Shown: piece after piece, positions 13,865-22,529 of the stretch | Position numbering within the stretch: the stretch's first letter is position 1 | How the letters are laid out: every line of letters starts with the position of its first letter | Source of the DNA: an uncultured Caulobacteraceae bacterium | GTDB lineage: Bacteria; Pseudomonadota; Alphaproteobacteria; Caulobacterales; TH1-2 | Direction of reading: 5' to 3' | NCBI GenBank assembly: GCA_937967425.1 | Contig: CALBST010000185.1 | Location: 1 to 24,267 of the forward strand | DNA: 24,267 bases | Notes under the pieces: generated by a model | Database searches by the model: none | What the model saw: only the letters and a program-made list of their open reading frames with translations | Told to the model about the DNA's origin: nothing | Position numbers and translations under genes: made by a program

Positions 13865-15302
13865 AATCTACATCGGCGGCGCTTGGCGAAAAGGCCATGG
13901 CGAAGCCTTTGCTTCCTACGATCCGGCGACCGGCGATAAGGTCTGGGAAGGTCACGCCGCCAACGAAGATGATGTGGCTGAAGCGATGGCCGCCGCGCGG
14001 CTCGCGTTTCCGGCATGGTCGCGGCGCCCGGTTGAAGAGCGCATCGCCATCGTGCGCGCTTTCGCCAAGGAAATCGAAAATCGCAGCGACGAGATTGCGC
14101 GGACGATCAGCCGCGAAATGGGCAAGGTGACTTGGGACGCCAAGGGCGAAGTCGCCGCCATGATCGGCAAGATCGAGATCTCGATCCGCGCGCAGGCCGA
14201 GCGCGCCGGCCATCGCGAAGAGAAAGCCGCGTTTGGCGCCATGACGCTTTCGCATCACGCGCACGGCGTGCTGGGCGTGTTTGGTCCGTTCAATTTCCCG
14301 GGCCATTTGCCGAATGGCCACATTGTGCCCGCGCTGCTCGCTGGCAATTGCGTGCTGTTCAAGCCGAGCGAAATGACGCCGGGCGTCGGCGCGCTTATGG
14401 TCGAAGCATGGGAAACAGCTGGTTTGCCGGCGGGCGTTCTGAACCTCTTGCAAGGCGGACGCGAGACGGGCGCGGCGCTGCTGGATTCGCACGGCCTCAA
14501 CGGCGTGCTTTTCACCGGGTCGGCGCACACTGGCGCGCTCATTCATAAGAAGTTCGCCGGCCGCCCGGATGTGATCCTGGCGCTCGAACTTGGCGGCAAC
14601 AATCCGCTGATCGTGTGGCCGCCCGTGGATGTGAAAGCGGCAGCGAACCTCATCGTGCACTCGGCCTTCGCCACCAGCGGGCAGCGCTGCTCTTGCGCGC
14701 GGCGCTTGATTGTGCCGCAAGGCGCGGAGGGCGATGCGATTGTTGCGGCGCTCGCTGAACTAACGCCGCAAATTGGCGTCGGCCCCGCGACGCAAACGCC
14801 GGAGCCGTTCCTCGGCCCGCTGGTCAACGCGCACGCGGCTGAGCGCGCCGTGAAGTTCGAACAAGGGCTGATCGCCATGGGCGGCAAGCCGATTGTGCCG
14901 GTGAAGCGCGACGGCGCCTATGTGCATCCCGCGATTATCGATGTGACTGGCCTTACCCCGCCGGATGAAGAATTGTTCGGTCCGGTGCTGCAGGTTTATC
15001 GCGCGCCGGACTTCGATCATGCGCTCGATCTGGCGAACGCGACGCGATTTGGACTTGCTGGCGGCTTGATTAGCGACGATCCGGCGCTTTGGGCGCGTGT
15101 GAAGAATGAGATGCGCGCCGGCGTCTTGAACTGGAACCGGCCGACAACCGGCGCGTCCGGCGCAATGCCGTTCGGCGGGCCTGGCCTTAGCGGTTCGCTT
15201 CGGCCGAGCGCCTATTATGCGGCGGATTACGTGGCGTTTCCCGTAGCGACGCAGCTTTCCGAGAAGGCGGCGCCGATCACAGCGCCGGGTTTGCCGTCTT
15301 GA
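13854..15302 (+). CDS. astD: Succinylglutamate-semialdehyde dehydrogenase
   Basis: NAD-dependent aldehyde dehydrogenase of the AST pathway, oxidising N-succinylglutamate semialdehyde to N-succinylglutamate. 482 residues, normal for AstD. Marks: IYIGGAWRKGHG at the N-terminus, VLGVFGPFNFPGHLPNGHIV (cofactor entry), LFKPSEMTPGV, FTGSAHTGALIHKKFAGRP, LELGGNNPLIVW with the general base Glu245, SGQRCSCARR with the nucleophile Cys279, and EELFGPVLQVYRA. PFNFPGHLPNGHI is typical of AstD within the superfamily. The ATG lies 11 bases inside the end of astA, and the frame upstream of it only shadows astA. The stop overlaps the astB start as TTGA. AstC, which makes its substrate, is not encoded here. 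Confidence 0.95.
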   Translation: MRTEIYIGGAWRKGHGEAFASYDPATGDKVWEGHAANEDDVAEAMAAARLAFPAWSRRPVEERIAIVRAFAKEIENRSDEIARTISREMGKVTWDAKGEVAAMIGKIEISIRAQAERAGHREEKAAFGAMTLSHHAHGVLGVFGPFNFPGHLPNGHIVPALLAGNCVLFKPSEMTPGVGALMVEAWETAGLPAGVLNLLQGGRETGAALLDSHGLNGVLFTGSAHTGALIHKKFAGRPDVILALELGGNNPLIVWPPVDVKAAANLIVHSAFATSGQRCSCARRLIVPQGAEGDAIVAALAELTPQIGVGPATQTPEPFLGPLVNAHAAERAVKFEQGLIAMGGKPIVPVKRDGAYVHPAIIDVTGLTPPDEELFGPVLQVYRAPDFDHALDLANATRFGLAGGLISDDPALWARVKNEMRAGVLNWNRPTTGASGAMPFGGPGLSGSLRPSAYYAADYVAFPVATQLSEKAAPITAPGLPS

Positions 15303-16639
15303 GCGGCGCCGAGGAGATCAATTTCGACGGTCTCGTCGGCCCGACGCACAATTACGCCGGCCTTTCCGAAGGCAATCTCGCGTCAGCGCGCAACGCCAAT
15401 ATGCTGGCGCGCCCGCGCGAGGCGGCGTTGCAAGGATTGGCGAAGATGCAGCGCTTGCGTGCGCTCGGTCTGAGCCAAGGCGTGCTGCCGCCGCATGAGC
15501 GGCCAAATATCACCTGGCTGCGGTCGCTGGGGTTCACTGGTTCTGACGGCGAAGTGTGGGAGCGCGCGTGGCGCACCGAGCCGACGATTGCGCGCGCGGC
15601 GCTGGCCGCATCGGCGATGTGGGCCGCCAACGCCGCCACCATTTCACCGAGCGCCGATTGCGCCGATGGTCGTCTGCACGCGACTGTCGCCAATTTACAG
15701 ACGATGCTGCATCGCATTTTGGAGGGTGAGCAGACCGAACGCACATTGCGCCGCCTTTTGCCTGACCAAACGCGCTTTTCCGTGCATCCCGCGCTACTGG
15801 CCCACGAGGCGCTCTCGGATGAAGGCGCGGCCAACCATATGCGAATGGCGGCGAACGCTGGCGCTCCTGGCGTCGAGATTTTCGTCTATGGCAGGAAGGC
15901 GAGTGAGACGAAGCAGGGCTTCCCGGCGCGGCAAACGCTCGAAGCCTGTCAGGCCATTGCGCGTAATCATACCCTTGATGCTGGGCATACAGTCTTCGCG
16001 CGCCAAGCGCCGGAAGCGATCGACGCCGGCGCGTTTCACAACGACGTCGTGGCTGTCGCGCACGAGCATGTGCTCTTCCATCACGAGGACGCGTTCGCCG
16101 ATAAGGCAGCGCTCTATGCCGAAGTGCGGGCCAAGGCGCAGGGGTTCGATCCTGTGTTCGTGGAGGTCCCGCGAGATCGCGTCGGGCTCGATGATGCGGT
16201 GACGTCGTATCTGTTCAATTCGCAATTGCTGCGTTTGCCCGGCGCGCAATCGCTTACGTTGATTGCGCCCACGGAGGTCCGCGAGAACAACAAGACTGCC
16301 GCTTATGTCGCCGAGATGATCGCCAAGCCCGATGCCGCGATCGGGCGGGTGGAGTATGTCGAGGTCCGGGAGAGTATGCGCAATGGCGGCGGGCCCGCGT
16401 GCTTGCGCCTGCGCATCGTGATGACGCCGCAAGAGCGCGCGGCGGCGGCGCAGGGCCTCTTTCTGGATGATGCGCTGGCGGCAAAGCTGGAGGCCTGGAT
16501 CAAAAAACACTATCGCGAGGAGCTCGCGCCTGCGGATTTGGGCGATCCCAGTTTGGTGCAGGAAACGCAAACGGCGCTCGACGAGCTGACCCGCATCCTG
16601 CCACTCGGCGCCGATTTCTATCCATTTCAGCGCGCCTAA
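15299..16639 (+). CDS. astB: N-succinylarginine dihydrolase
   Basis: Second AST enzyme, hydrolysing N2-succinylarginine to N2-succinylornithine, two ammonia and CO2. 446 residues (E. coli AstB 447). Family N-terminus EINFDGLVGPTHNYAGLSEG. The amidinotransferase-fold catalytic triad can be placed: Glu175 in SDEGAANHMR, His247 in FHNDVVAVAHEHVL, and the nucleophile Cys368 in MRNGGGPACLRLRI. TTG is the start: it overlaps the astD stop (TTGA), gives the conserved N-terminus two residues after the overlap, and the next ATG is at residue 35, well inside the fold. It is the last gene of the operon, followed by a hairpin facing hspQ. Gene order here is M20-A-D-B, without C or E. Confidence 0.96.
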   Translation: MSGAEEINFDGLVGPTHNYAGLSEGNLASARNANMLARPREAALQGLAKMQRLRALGLSQGVLPPHERPNITWLRSLGFTGSDGEVWERAWRTEPTIARAALAASAMWAANAATISPSADCADGRLHATVANLQTMLHRILEGEQTERTLRRLLPDQTRFSVHPALLAHEALSDEGAANHMRMAANAGAPGVEIFVYGRKASETKQGFPARQTLEACQAIARNHTLDAGHTVFARQAPEAIDAGAFHNDVVAVAHEHVLFHHEDAFADKAALYAEVRAKAQGFDPVFVEVPRDRVGLDDAVTSYLFNSQLLRLPGAQSLTLIAPTEVRENNKTAAYVAEMIAKPDAAIGRVEYVEVRESMRNGGGPACLRLRIVMTPQERAAAAQGLFLDDALAAKLEAWIKKHYREELAPADLGDPSLVQETQTALDELTRILPLGADFYPFQRA

Positions 16640-16646
16640 AGCAAAT

Positions 16647-16672
16647 CGGCGGCCGCATCGCTGCGACCGCCG
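16647..16672. terminator. Hairpin between convergent astB and hspQ
   Basis: CGGCGG-C-CGC pairs with GCG-A-CCGCCG around ATCGCT, with one C-A mismatch. It lies in the 58-base gap between two converging stop codons, so it may serve both directions. Only CTTT follows on the plus strand. Confidence 0.55.
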
Positions 16673-16697
16673 AACGCTTTCTCAGTGAGCTCAGCCG

Positions 16698-17021
16698 CTA
16701 GTTCACGACTTCCGGGCGGAGCTTGTATTCGCCGTCGTCCGTCTCATCGAACAGAAGGTCGATCGAGGGGTGTTCGACGGGTTCGCCGCTGTCGTCCGCG
16801 ATCAGGTTTTGCTCGCTGACATAGGCGACGTAGTGGCTGTCAGAATTCTCTGCGAAGAGATGGTAGAAGGGCTGGTTGCGGTCCGGCCGCACGGGCTCGG
16901 GGATCGCTTGCATCCATTCCTCGGTGTTCGAGAACTCCGGGTCGACGTCGAATACGACGCCGCGGAACGGAAACAGCTTGTGCTTCACAACTTGGCCGAT
17001 GGAGAATTTGGCTTCTTGCAT
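16698..17021 (-). CDS. hspQ: Heat shock protein HspQ (YccV-like, hemimethylated-DNA-binding fold)
   Basis: A 107-residue small protein of the HspQ/YccV family. In E. coli HspQ is heat-induced, binds hemimethylated oriC DNA and influences DnaA amount, and it also acts with Lon protease as a specificity enhancer. The family core is clear: FSIGQVVKHKLFPFRGVVFD, DPEFSNTEEWMQAIP, RPDRNQPFYHLFAEN, YVAYVSEQNLIAD, PVEHPSIDLLFDE. The ATG has a very strong binding site, GAGGAGGAGAAG. It is transcribed toward astB and diverges from ppx. A heat-shock-type promoter may lie at 17064-17091. Single-gene transcript likely. Confidence 0.93.
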   Translation of the reverse strand: MQEAKFSIGQVVKHKLFPFRGVVFDVDPEFSNTEEWMQAIPEPVRPDRNQPFYHLFAENSDSHYVAYVSEQNLIADDSGEPVEHPSIDLLFDETDDGEYKLRPEVVN

Positions 17022-17063
17022 CTTCTCCTCCTCTACTCCTTCCTCTTGCTCTCGCCTTAGTAA

Positions 17064-17091
17064 GGTATGGAGCGATAACGCCGCTCACAAG
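17064..17091 (-). promoter_or_regulatory. Possible sigma-32-type promoter for hspQ
   Basis: On the minus strand CTTGTG (17091-17086) is followed after 14 bases by TCCATACC (17071-17064), resembling the heat-shock pattern CTTGAA-N13-15-CCCATNT. It lies 43 bases upstream of the hspQ start. A small palindrome, CCTTAGTAAGG (17055-17065), overlaps its downstream edge. Found by eye, motif match imperfect. Confidence 0.35.
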
Positions 17092-17106
17092 GATCGGTCC
17101 CAGCGC

Positions 17107-17177
17107 CGCGGGATGTGGACACGAATATGTGTCTTACGGACCGCGTTTTCGCCCGAACGGGGCGGAAAGCGGGCGAA
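17107..17177. repeat. Two adjacent palindromic structures between hspQ and ppx
   Basis: First, CGCGG (17107-17111) and CCGCG (17141-17145) enclose a second pair, GACAC (17118-17122) and GTGTC (17129-17133), with a GAATAT loop and TTTTC following. Second, a perfect 8-base stem TTCGCCCG (17148-17155) and CGGGCGAA (17170-17177). They may be regulator sites or transcription-end signals in this divergent 246-base gap. Confidence 0.4.
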
Positions 17178-17233
17178 TCAAGGGTGTGTCGGCGGCGCCT
17201 TTCCGCTACGATCACAGTTGAATAGGCAGATTT

Positions 17234-17253
17234 GCAGAGCGGTGACGCTCTGC
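17234..17253 (+). promoter_or_regulatory. Tetraloop hairpin in the ppx leader
   Basis: Perfect 8-base stem GCAGAGCG and CGCTCTGC closed by GTGA, a GNRA tetraloop, ending 14 bases before the ppx ATG. It would leave only a weak binding region (GGATGA) exposed, so it may set translation level. Confidence 0.5.
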
Positions 17254-17267
17254 CGGATGAATTGACG

Positions 17268-18308
17268 ATGAACAAGGATGGGCGGACGCAGGCGTCGCAC
17301 GGCGGCGCGCGTCCCGGCCCGCGGCAGCGTCCGCCGATCTTCGCGGCGCTGGACCTGGGCACAAACAATTGCCGCCTCTTGATGGCGCAGCAGAATGGCG
17401 ACGGCAGCTTGAAGGTTGTCGACGGTTTTTCCCGCATCGTGCGCTTGGGCGAGGGGCTGGCTCACACGGGCCGTCTGAGCGAAGCCGCGATGGGGCGTGC
17501 GTATCAAGCGCTCGCAGCGTGTGCGCAACGCATAGAAGCGCGCCAGCCCGTCGCCGTCGGCTGCGTTGCGACGCAAGCGTGTCGCGCGGCCTCCAACGGG
17601 CAGATGTTCCTCAATCGCGTCGAGAAAGATCTTGGCCTGAAGTTCGAGGTCATTTCTGCCGAAGACGAGGCGCGTCTTTCCGTGCTCGGCTGCGCGAGTT
17701 TGCTCGAGCCTGAGGCGGAGCACGCGATGATCGTCGATATCGGCGGCGGCTCGACGGAGATTTCATGGGTTGCGCCGAGCGCGGTGCTTGAGTCCGGGTT
17801 GAACCCGCCGATCGTGTCTTGGGGCACGTGCCCGATTGGCGTGGTGACGCTCGCAGAAGACGAGCCCGAGCCCGAGGGCGCCGCCAAACGCGATTGGTAC
17901 GAAGCGCTGGTGACCCGTGTGGCGGAGACGATCGCGCGTGTGGGTGAGGCGCAGCATTTGCAGCCAGCGTTCGCTGAAGGCCGGGGCCACATCATTGGCA
18001 CATCCGGCACGGTGACGTCGCTCGCGGGCGTATTCCTCGACCTGCCGCGCTACAACCGCCAGCGGGTCGATGGCATGTGGTTCGACGTGAAGGATTGTCG
18101 CGCCACCATCGCGAAGCTGCTGGCGCAGACGCGCGAACAACGCGCCGAGAACGCCTGTATCGGCAGGGACCGTGCTGACCTCGTCGTCATTGGCGGCGCG
18201 ATCCTGGACGCAGTGCTCCGCGTCTGGCCTGCCGAGCGCATCCGGGTTGCGGACCGCGGCTTGCGCGAAGGCGTGCTGATGCGCTTGATGGCGCAGCACC
18301 GGCCATGA
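17268..18308 (+). CDS. ppx: Exopolyphosphatase / guanosine pentaphosphate phosphohydrolase family, short form
   Basis: A 346-residue Ppx/GppA-family phosphatase, acting on inorganic polyphosphate or pppGpp in the cytoplasm. ASKHA-fold marks: IFAALDLGTNNCRLLMAQ (phosphate loop), VGCVATQACRAASNG, VISAEDEARLSVLGC with the catalytic Glu region, IVDIGGGSTEISWV, IIGTSGTVTSLAGVFL and VVIGGAILDAVL. It is much shorter than E. coli Ppx or GppA (about 500 residues) and has no C-terminal HD-like domain, a form known in alphaproteobacteria. I chose the ATG 14 bases after a leader hairpin. A TTG-type extension to 17232 would run through the hairpin. It overlaps rlmE by ATGA. Whether polyphosphate or pppGpp is the main substrate cannot be told. 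Confidence 0.9.
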   Translation: MNKDGRTQASHGGARPGPRQRPPIFAALDLGTNNCRLLMAQQNGDGSLKVVDGFSRIVRLGEGLAHTGRLSEAAMGRAYQALAACAQRIEARQPVAVGCVATQACRAASNGQMFLNRVEKDLGLKFEVISAEDEARLSVLGCASLLEPEAEHAMIVDIGGGSTEISWVAPSAVLESGLNPPIVSWGTCPIGVVTLAEDEPEPEGAAKRDWYEALVTRVAETIARVGEAQHLQPAFAEGRGHIIGTSGTVTSLAGVFLDLPRYNRQRVDGMWFDVKDCRATIAKLLAQTREQRAENACIGRDRADLVVIGGAILDAVLRVWPAERIRVADRGLREGVLMRLMAQHRP

Positions 18309-19012
18309 GTGACCAAGAGCCCCCGAAGCGGCGCTGGACCGGCAAGCCGAAAGGCGGCGACGGCGCACGCCAAATGCAGACGCGCGTGAAGAACAAGAAG
18401 CTCGATGAGAGCTCGCGCAATTGGATGAAGCGCCACCTGAACGATCCCTACGTGGCGCGCGCCCGTGCTGACGGCTATCGCGCCCGTGCGGCGTACAAGC
18501 TGATCGAGCTCGACGATCAGTTCGGCATCCTGAAGCGCGGCGCGCGCGTGGTCGATCTCGGCGCGGCGCCCGGCGGCTGGGCGCAAGTCGCGGTGAAGCG
18601 GGGCGCTGGCAAAGTGGTCGGCGTCGATCTGCTGCCGATCGATCCGCTCACCGGCGCCACGTTCTTCCAGCTCGACCTGCTGGACGAGGGCACGCCGCCA
18701 ATCCTGTTGGATGCGCTCGGCGGCGCGCCCGACGTCGTTCTTTCCGACATGGCCGCCAACACAACTGGCCATGCCAAGACAGACCAAATTCGCACCGGCG
18801 CGCTGGCCGAGGCGGCAGCCGATTTCGCCCTTGAACACCTGGCGCCAGGCGGCGCGTTTGTGACCAAGGCGTTTCAGGGCGGTCTCGATACTGAGCTGCT
18901 TACCCGCCTGAAGCAGGGGTTCGCGACCGTCCGCCATGCGAAACCACCGGCCAGCCGCTCGGAAAGCGCTGAGGTCTATGTCGTAGCGCAGGGCCGCAAA
19001 CCGCGCGCGTGA
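18305..19012 (+). CDS. rlmE: 23S rRNA 2'-O-ribose U2552 methyltransferase
   Basis: RrmJ/FtsJ-type SAM-dependent enzyme that methylates the ribose of U2552 in the A-loop of 23S rRNA during late 50S assembly. 235 residues. The SAM motif is VVDLGAAPGGWAQVA (about 82-96), and the K-D-K-E catalytic tetrad is visible: Lys65 (AAYKLIELDD), Asp148 (LSDMAANTTGH), Lys188 (FVTKAFQGG) and Glu223 (SAEVYVVA). A basic N-terminal extension of about 40 residues (KRRWTGKPKGG, TRVKNKK) precedes the domain, as in other alphaproteobacterial copies. ATG overlaps the ppx stop (ATGA), so the two are translated together, an arrangement often seen in this class. Confidence 0.95.
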   Translation: MSDQEPPKRRWTGKPKGGDGARQMQTRVKNKKLDESSRNWMKRHLNDPYVARARADGYRARAAYKLIELDDQFGILKRGARVVDLGAAPGGWAQVAVKRGAGKVVGVDLLPIDPLTGATFFQLDLLDEGTPPILLDALGGAPDVVLSDMAANTTGHAKTDQIRTGALAEAAADFALEHLAPGGAFVTKAFQGGLDTELLTRLKQGFATVRHAKPPASRSESAEVYVVAQGRKPRA

Positions 19013-20509
<1,497 letters not shown>

Positions 20510-20512
20510 ACG

Positions 20513-20893
20513 ATGGAGAAGGGCAATTTCATCCGGATCACGCCCTTCATCCATGTGCCCGACATTGCCGCCGCCGTGTCGTTCTTCGAGAGCCTCGGCT
20601 TCACGACGTATTTTCGCTTTGAAGACTACGCTTACGTTCAACGCGAGAGTGCTGGTGTGCGTTTGCTGCAAAACCGCGGCGACGACGGCGCGCCGCCCGG
20701 AAATCGCCGCTTCGCGTACTATATCGACGTGGAGGACATCGAGGCGCTTTACCACGAGCTGAAGCCGGTGCTCGATAAGATGCCGCCCAGCGATGTCCAC
20801 GGTCCGGCCGACAAGCCGTATAACCAGCGCGAGTTGTGCATACTTGCGCCGGACGGCAACTTGCTCGTATTCGGCCAGTCCATCGGAGGCTGA
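20513..20893 (+). CDS. VOC-superfamily protein (glyoxalase/bleomycin-resistance-like)
   Basis: A 126-residue single-domain VOC protein. It begins with the typical FIRITPFIHVPDIAAAVSFF, ESLGF block, then YAYVQRESAGVRLLQN, RRFAYYIDVEDIEALYHEL and the closing NQRELCILAPDGNLLVFGQ, a beta-alpha-beta-beta-beta pattern twice. Family members bind metals and catalyse glyoxalase-, dioxygenase- or epimerase-type reactions or bind bleomycin-like drugs. The specific role here is unknown. Glu and His positions that could bind metal are sparse. The ATG lies three bases after the guaB stop, so it depends on guaB transcription. A stem with a T-run encloses its stop codon (20885-20913), separating it from the next gene. 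Confidence 0.85.
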   Translation: MEKGNFIRITPFIHVPDIAAAVSFFESLGFTTYFRFEDYAYVQRESAGVRLLQNRGDDGAPPGNRRFAYYIDVEDIEALYHELKPVLDKMPPSDVHGPADKPYNQRELCILAPDGNLLVFGQSIGG

Positions 20894-20913
20894 AGCCTCC
20901 GCAACACTTTTTT
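20885..20913 (+). terminator. Intrinsic terminator enclosing the VOC stop codon
   Basis: GGAGGC (20885-20890) pairs with GCCTCC (20895-20900) around TGAA, which includes the stop codon TGA, and TTTTTT follows at 20908-20913. The string TGAAGCCTCCGCA also occurs at the stop of the gene ending at 6422, so this may be a shared dispersed palindrome used as a terminator. Confidence 0.65.
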
Positions 20914-20927
20914 GTGGGGTTCTCCCG

Positions 20928-22205
20928 ATGCGTAATGGCGCCCGCCAGCAGGCGGCTATCGAAATCCTGACTTCGCTCGAAACCGAACGCCGGCCCGCAG
21001 CTGACGCGGTGAAGGCATGGATGCTGACCCACCGCTTCGCCGGCTCGAAGGATCGCGCCGAGATCGGCGATCTCGTCTTTGGCGCGCTGCGTTGGAAGCA
21101 ATCGAGCGCTTGGCGCATGGGTGCGGATACGCCGCGCGCCTGGGTGTGGGGGGCGCTGCGGTGGGGGTTGGGGCAAAGCGCCGAATGGATCGAACAAAGT
21201 CTGATCGATGATCCGCATGCGCCGGCGCCAATGACAGATGCCGAACGCGCGGCCTTGAATGGCGATAACATCTCCGCCGCGCCCGCGCATGTGCGTGGCG
21301 ATTTTCCGGAATGGCTGAGCGAAAGTTTGTTGCGTGCGTTCGGAGATGACGCCGCTGAAGAGGGCGCTGCGCTCGCCGCGCCGGCGCCGCTTGATCTGCG
21401 CGCCAATACGCTGAAGGCGGATCGCGAGAAGGTGATCGCGGCGCTGAGCGAGAGCCCGAAGCTGAAGGAGCCGCCGCAAGCGACGCCGCATGCGCCGGAC
21501 GGGGTGCGGATTCCCTGGTCGCAAGGGCGCACGTTCCCGTGGGCGACGGAGCAGGCGTTCGTCAAAGGCTGGTTCGAGGTGCAGGACGAGGGCAGCCAGA
21601 TCGCCGCGCGTGTTTCGGGCGCGGAGCCTGGCATGCAGGTCGCCGACGTCTGCGCGGGCGGCGGCGGCAAGACGTTGGCGCTGGCGGCGTTGATGCAGAA
21701 CAAGGGCCAGATTTTCGCGCATGATGTTGACGGCAGACGCCTCGCGCCGCTGAAGGAGCGGCTCGATCGCGCCGGCGTGCGCAACGTGCAGATCCGCACG
21801 CCGATGCGCACGAAGGATGCGCTGGCCGATTTGCGCGAGCGCATGGATATCGTGTTCGTCGATGCGCCATGCACCGGCTCGGGCACCTGGCGGCGAAGCC
21901 CGGATTCCAAGTGGCGCCTGCGTCCGAATGCATTGGCGAAGAGGTTGGAAGAGCAGCAACAGGCGCTTGCTATGGCCGCGCCGCTGGTGAAGGCGGGGGG
22001 GCGGCTGGTGTATGTCACTTGCTCGGTGCTGCCCGAGGAGAACGAAGATGCAGTGGCGTCATTCCTCGGATCATACGCCGGGTTCACGCCTGTCGGATTG
22101 GAGCTTGCGGGTTTGCCTGCACACGAGCGGCCGATCGGCGTGCAGATGACGCCGCGCTTGACGGGCTGTGACGGCTTCTACGTCGCGGTGCTGCAGCGCG
22201 CCTAA
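20928..22205 (+). CDS. RsmB/NOP-family RNA 5-methylcytosine methyltransferase
   Basis: A 425-residue SAM-dependent RNA methyltransferase of the RsmB/NOL1/NOP2/Sun family, making m5C in rRNA or tRNA. An N-terminal helical NusB-like part (residues 1 to about 130) is followed by the linker PLDLRANTLKADREKV and FEVQDEGSQIAARV, the SAM motif VADVCAGGGGKTLALAALM, IFAHDVDGRRLAPLKERL, and the two-cysteine pair: Cys315 in VDAPCTGSGTWRR and Cys365 in YVTCSVLPEENED. RsmB of E. coli methylates C967 of 16S rRNA. I avoid that symbol because several paralogues share this domain. I chose the ATG at MRNGARQQ; the frame upstream overlaps the VOC gene. It ends in a convergent overlap with the minus-strand gene at 22202. 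Confidence 0.92.
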   Translation: MRNGARQQAAIEILTSLETERRPAADAVKAWMLTHRFAGSKDRAEIGDLVFGALRWKQSSAWRMGADTPRAWVWGALRWGLGQSAEWIEQSLIDDPHAPAPMTDAERAALNGDNISAAPAHVRGDFPEWLSESLLRAFGDDAAEEGAALAAPAPLDLRANTLKADREKVIAALSESPKLKEPPQATPHAPDGVRIPWSQGRTFPWATEQAFVKGWFEVQDEGSQIAARVSGAEPGMQVADVCAGGGGKTLALAALMQNKGQIFAHDVDGRRLAPLKERLDRAGVRNVQIRTPMRTKDALADLRERMDIVFVDAPCTGSGTWRRSPDSKWRLRPNALAKRLEEQQQALAMAAPLVKAGGRLVYVTCSVLPEENEDAVASFLGSYAGFTPVGLELAGLPAHERPIGVQMTPRLTGCDGFYVAVLQRA

Positions 22206-22444
22206 GCTTCGATATCGACGTGACGGCCCAAATGTTCGGGCCGTTCGCGCGGCGGGTCGCTCGAGCGCGCTTCCGGCGCGTGGCGTTTCTTGTGCGCGAT
22301 GGCGGCCGGATCGACGCGGAGTTTCTCTTTGACCAAGTCGCGATGCGTCACCGCCGCCCCGTACTCGACTGGGGCGCGCTGGGGCTGCTGATCCGCCGCG
22401 GTGTTGACCGGCGCGGGCGCAGAGACAGGCGCGAACGTCGTCAT
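22202..22444 (-). CDS. Small hypothetical protein
   Basis: An 80-residue predicted protein with a Pro/Ala-rich N-terminus (MTTFAPVSAPAPVNTAADQQ), then YGAAVTHRDLVKEKLRVDPA, AIAHKKRHAPEARSSDPPRE and a tail ending HLGRHVDIEA. There is no signal peptide or membrane segment, and it is probably soluble and partly disordered. I recognise no family. The plus-strand frame here is Arg-rich and unconvincing, so the minus strand is the better reading. The ATG lacks a strong binding site. Its stop overlaps the stop of the RNA methyltransferase, converging by three bases. It diverges from the FAD monooxygenase with 85 bases between. Confidence 0.5.
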   Translation of the reverse strand: MTTFAPVSAPAPVNTAADQQPQRAPVEYGAAVTHRDLVKEKLRVDPAAIAHKKRHAPEARSSDPPRERPEHLGRHVDIEA

Positions 22445-22491
22445 TGAAGAGCCATCATGTCACATCGCGGTTAGCGCTCCGTTCGGATGTG

Positions 22492-22508
22492 TTGCTAATC
22501 TTTGCTAA
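22492..22508 (+). promoter_or_regulatory. Two TTGCTAA repeats ten bases apart
   Basis: TTGCTAA at 22492-22498 and again at 22502-22508, one helical turn apart, 22 bases before the FAD monooxygenase ATG and in the divergent gap with the small minus-strand gene. Same-face repeats suggest a regulator site. They could instead be a promoter -10-like element (GCTAAG). Confidence 0.3.
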
Positions 22509-22529
22509 GCTAAACGGCGCGAAACCATA

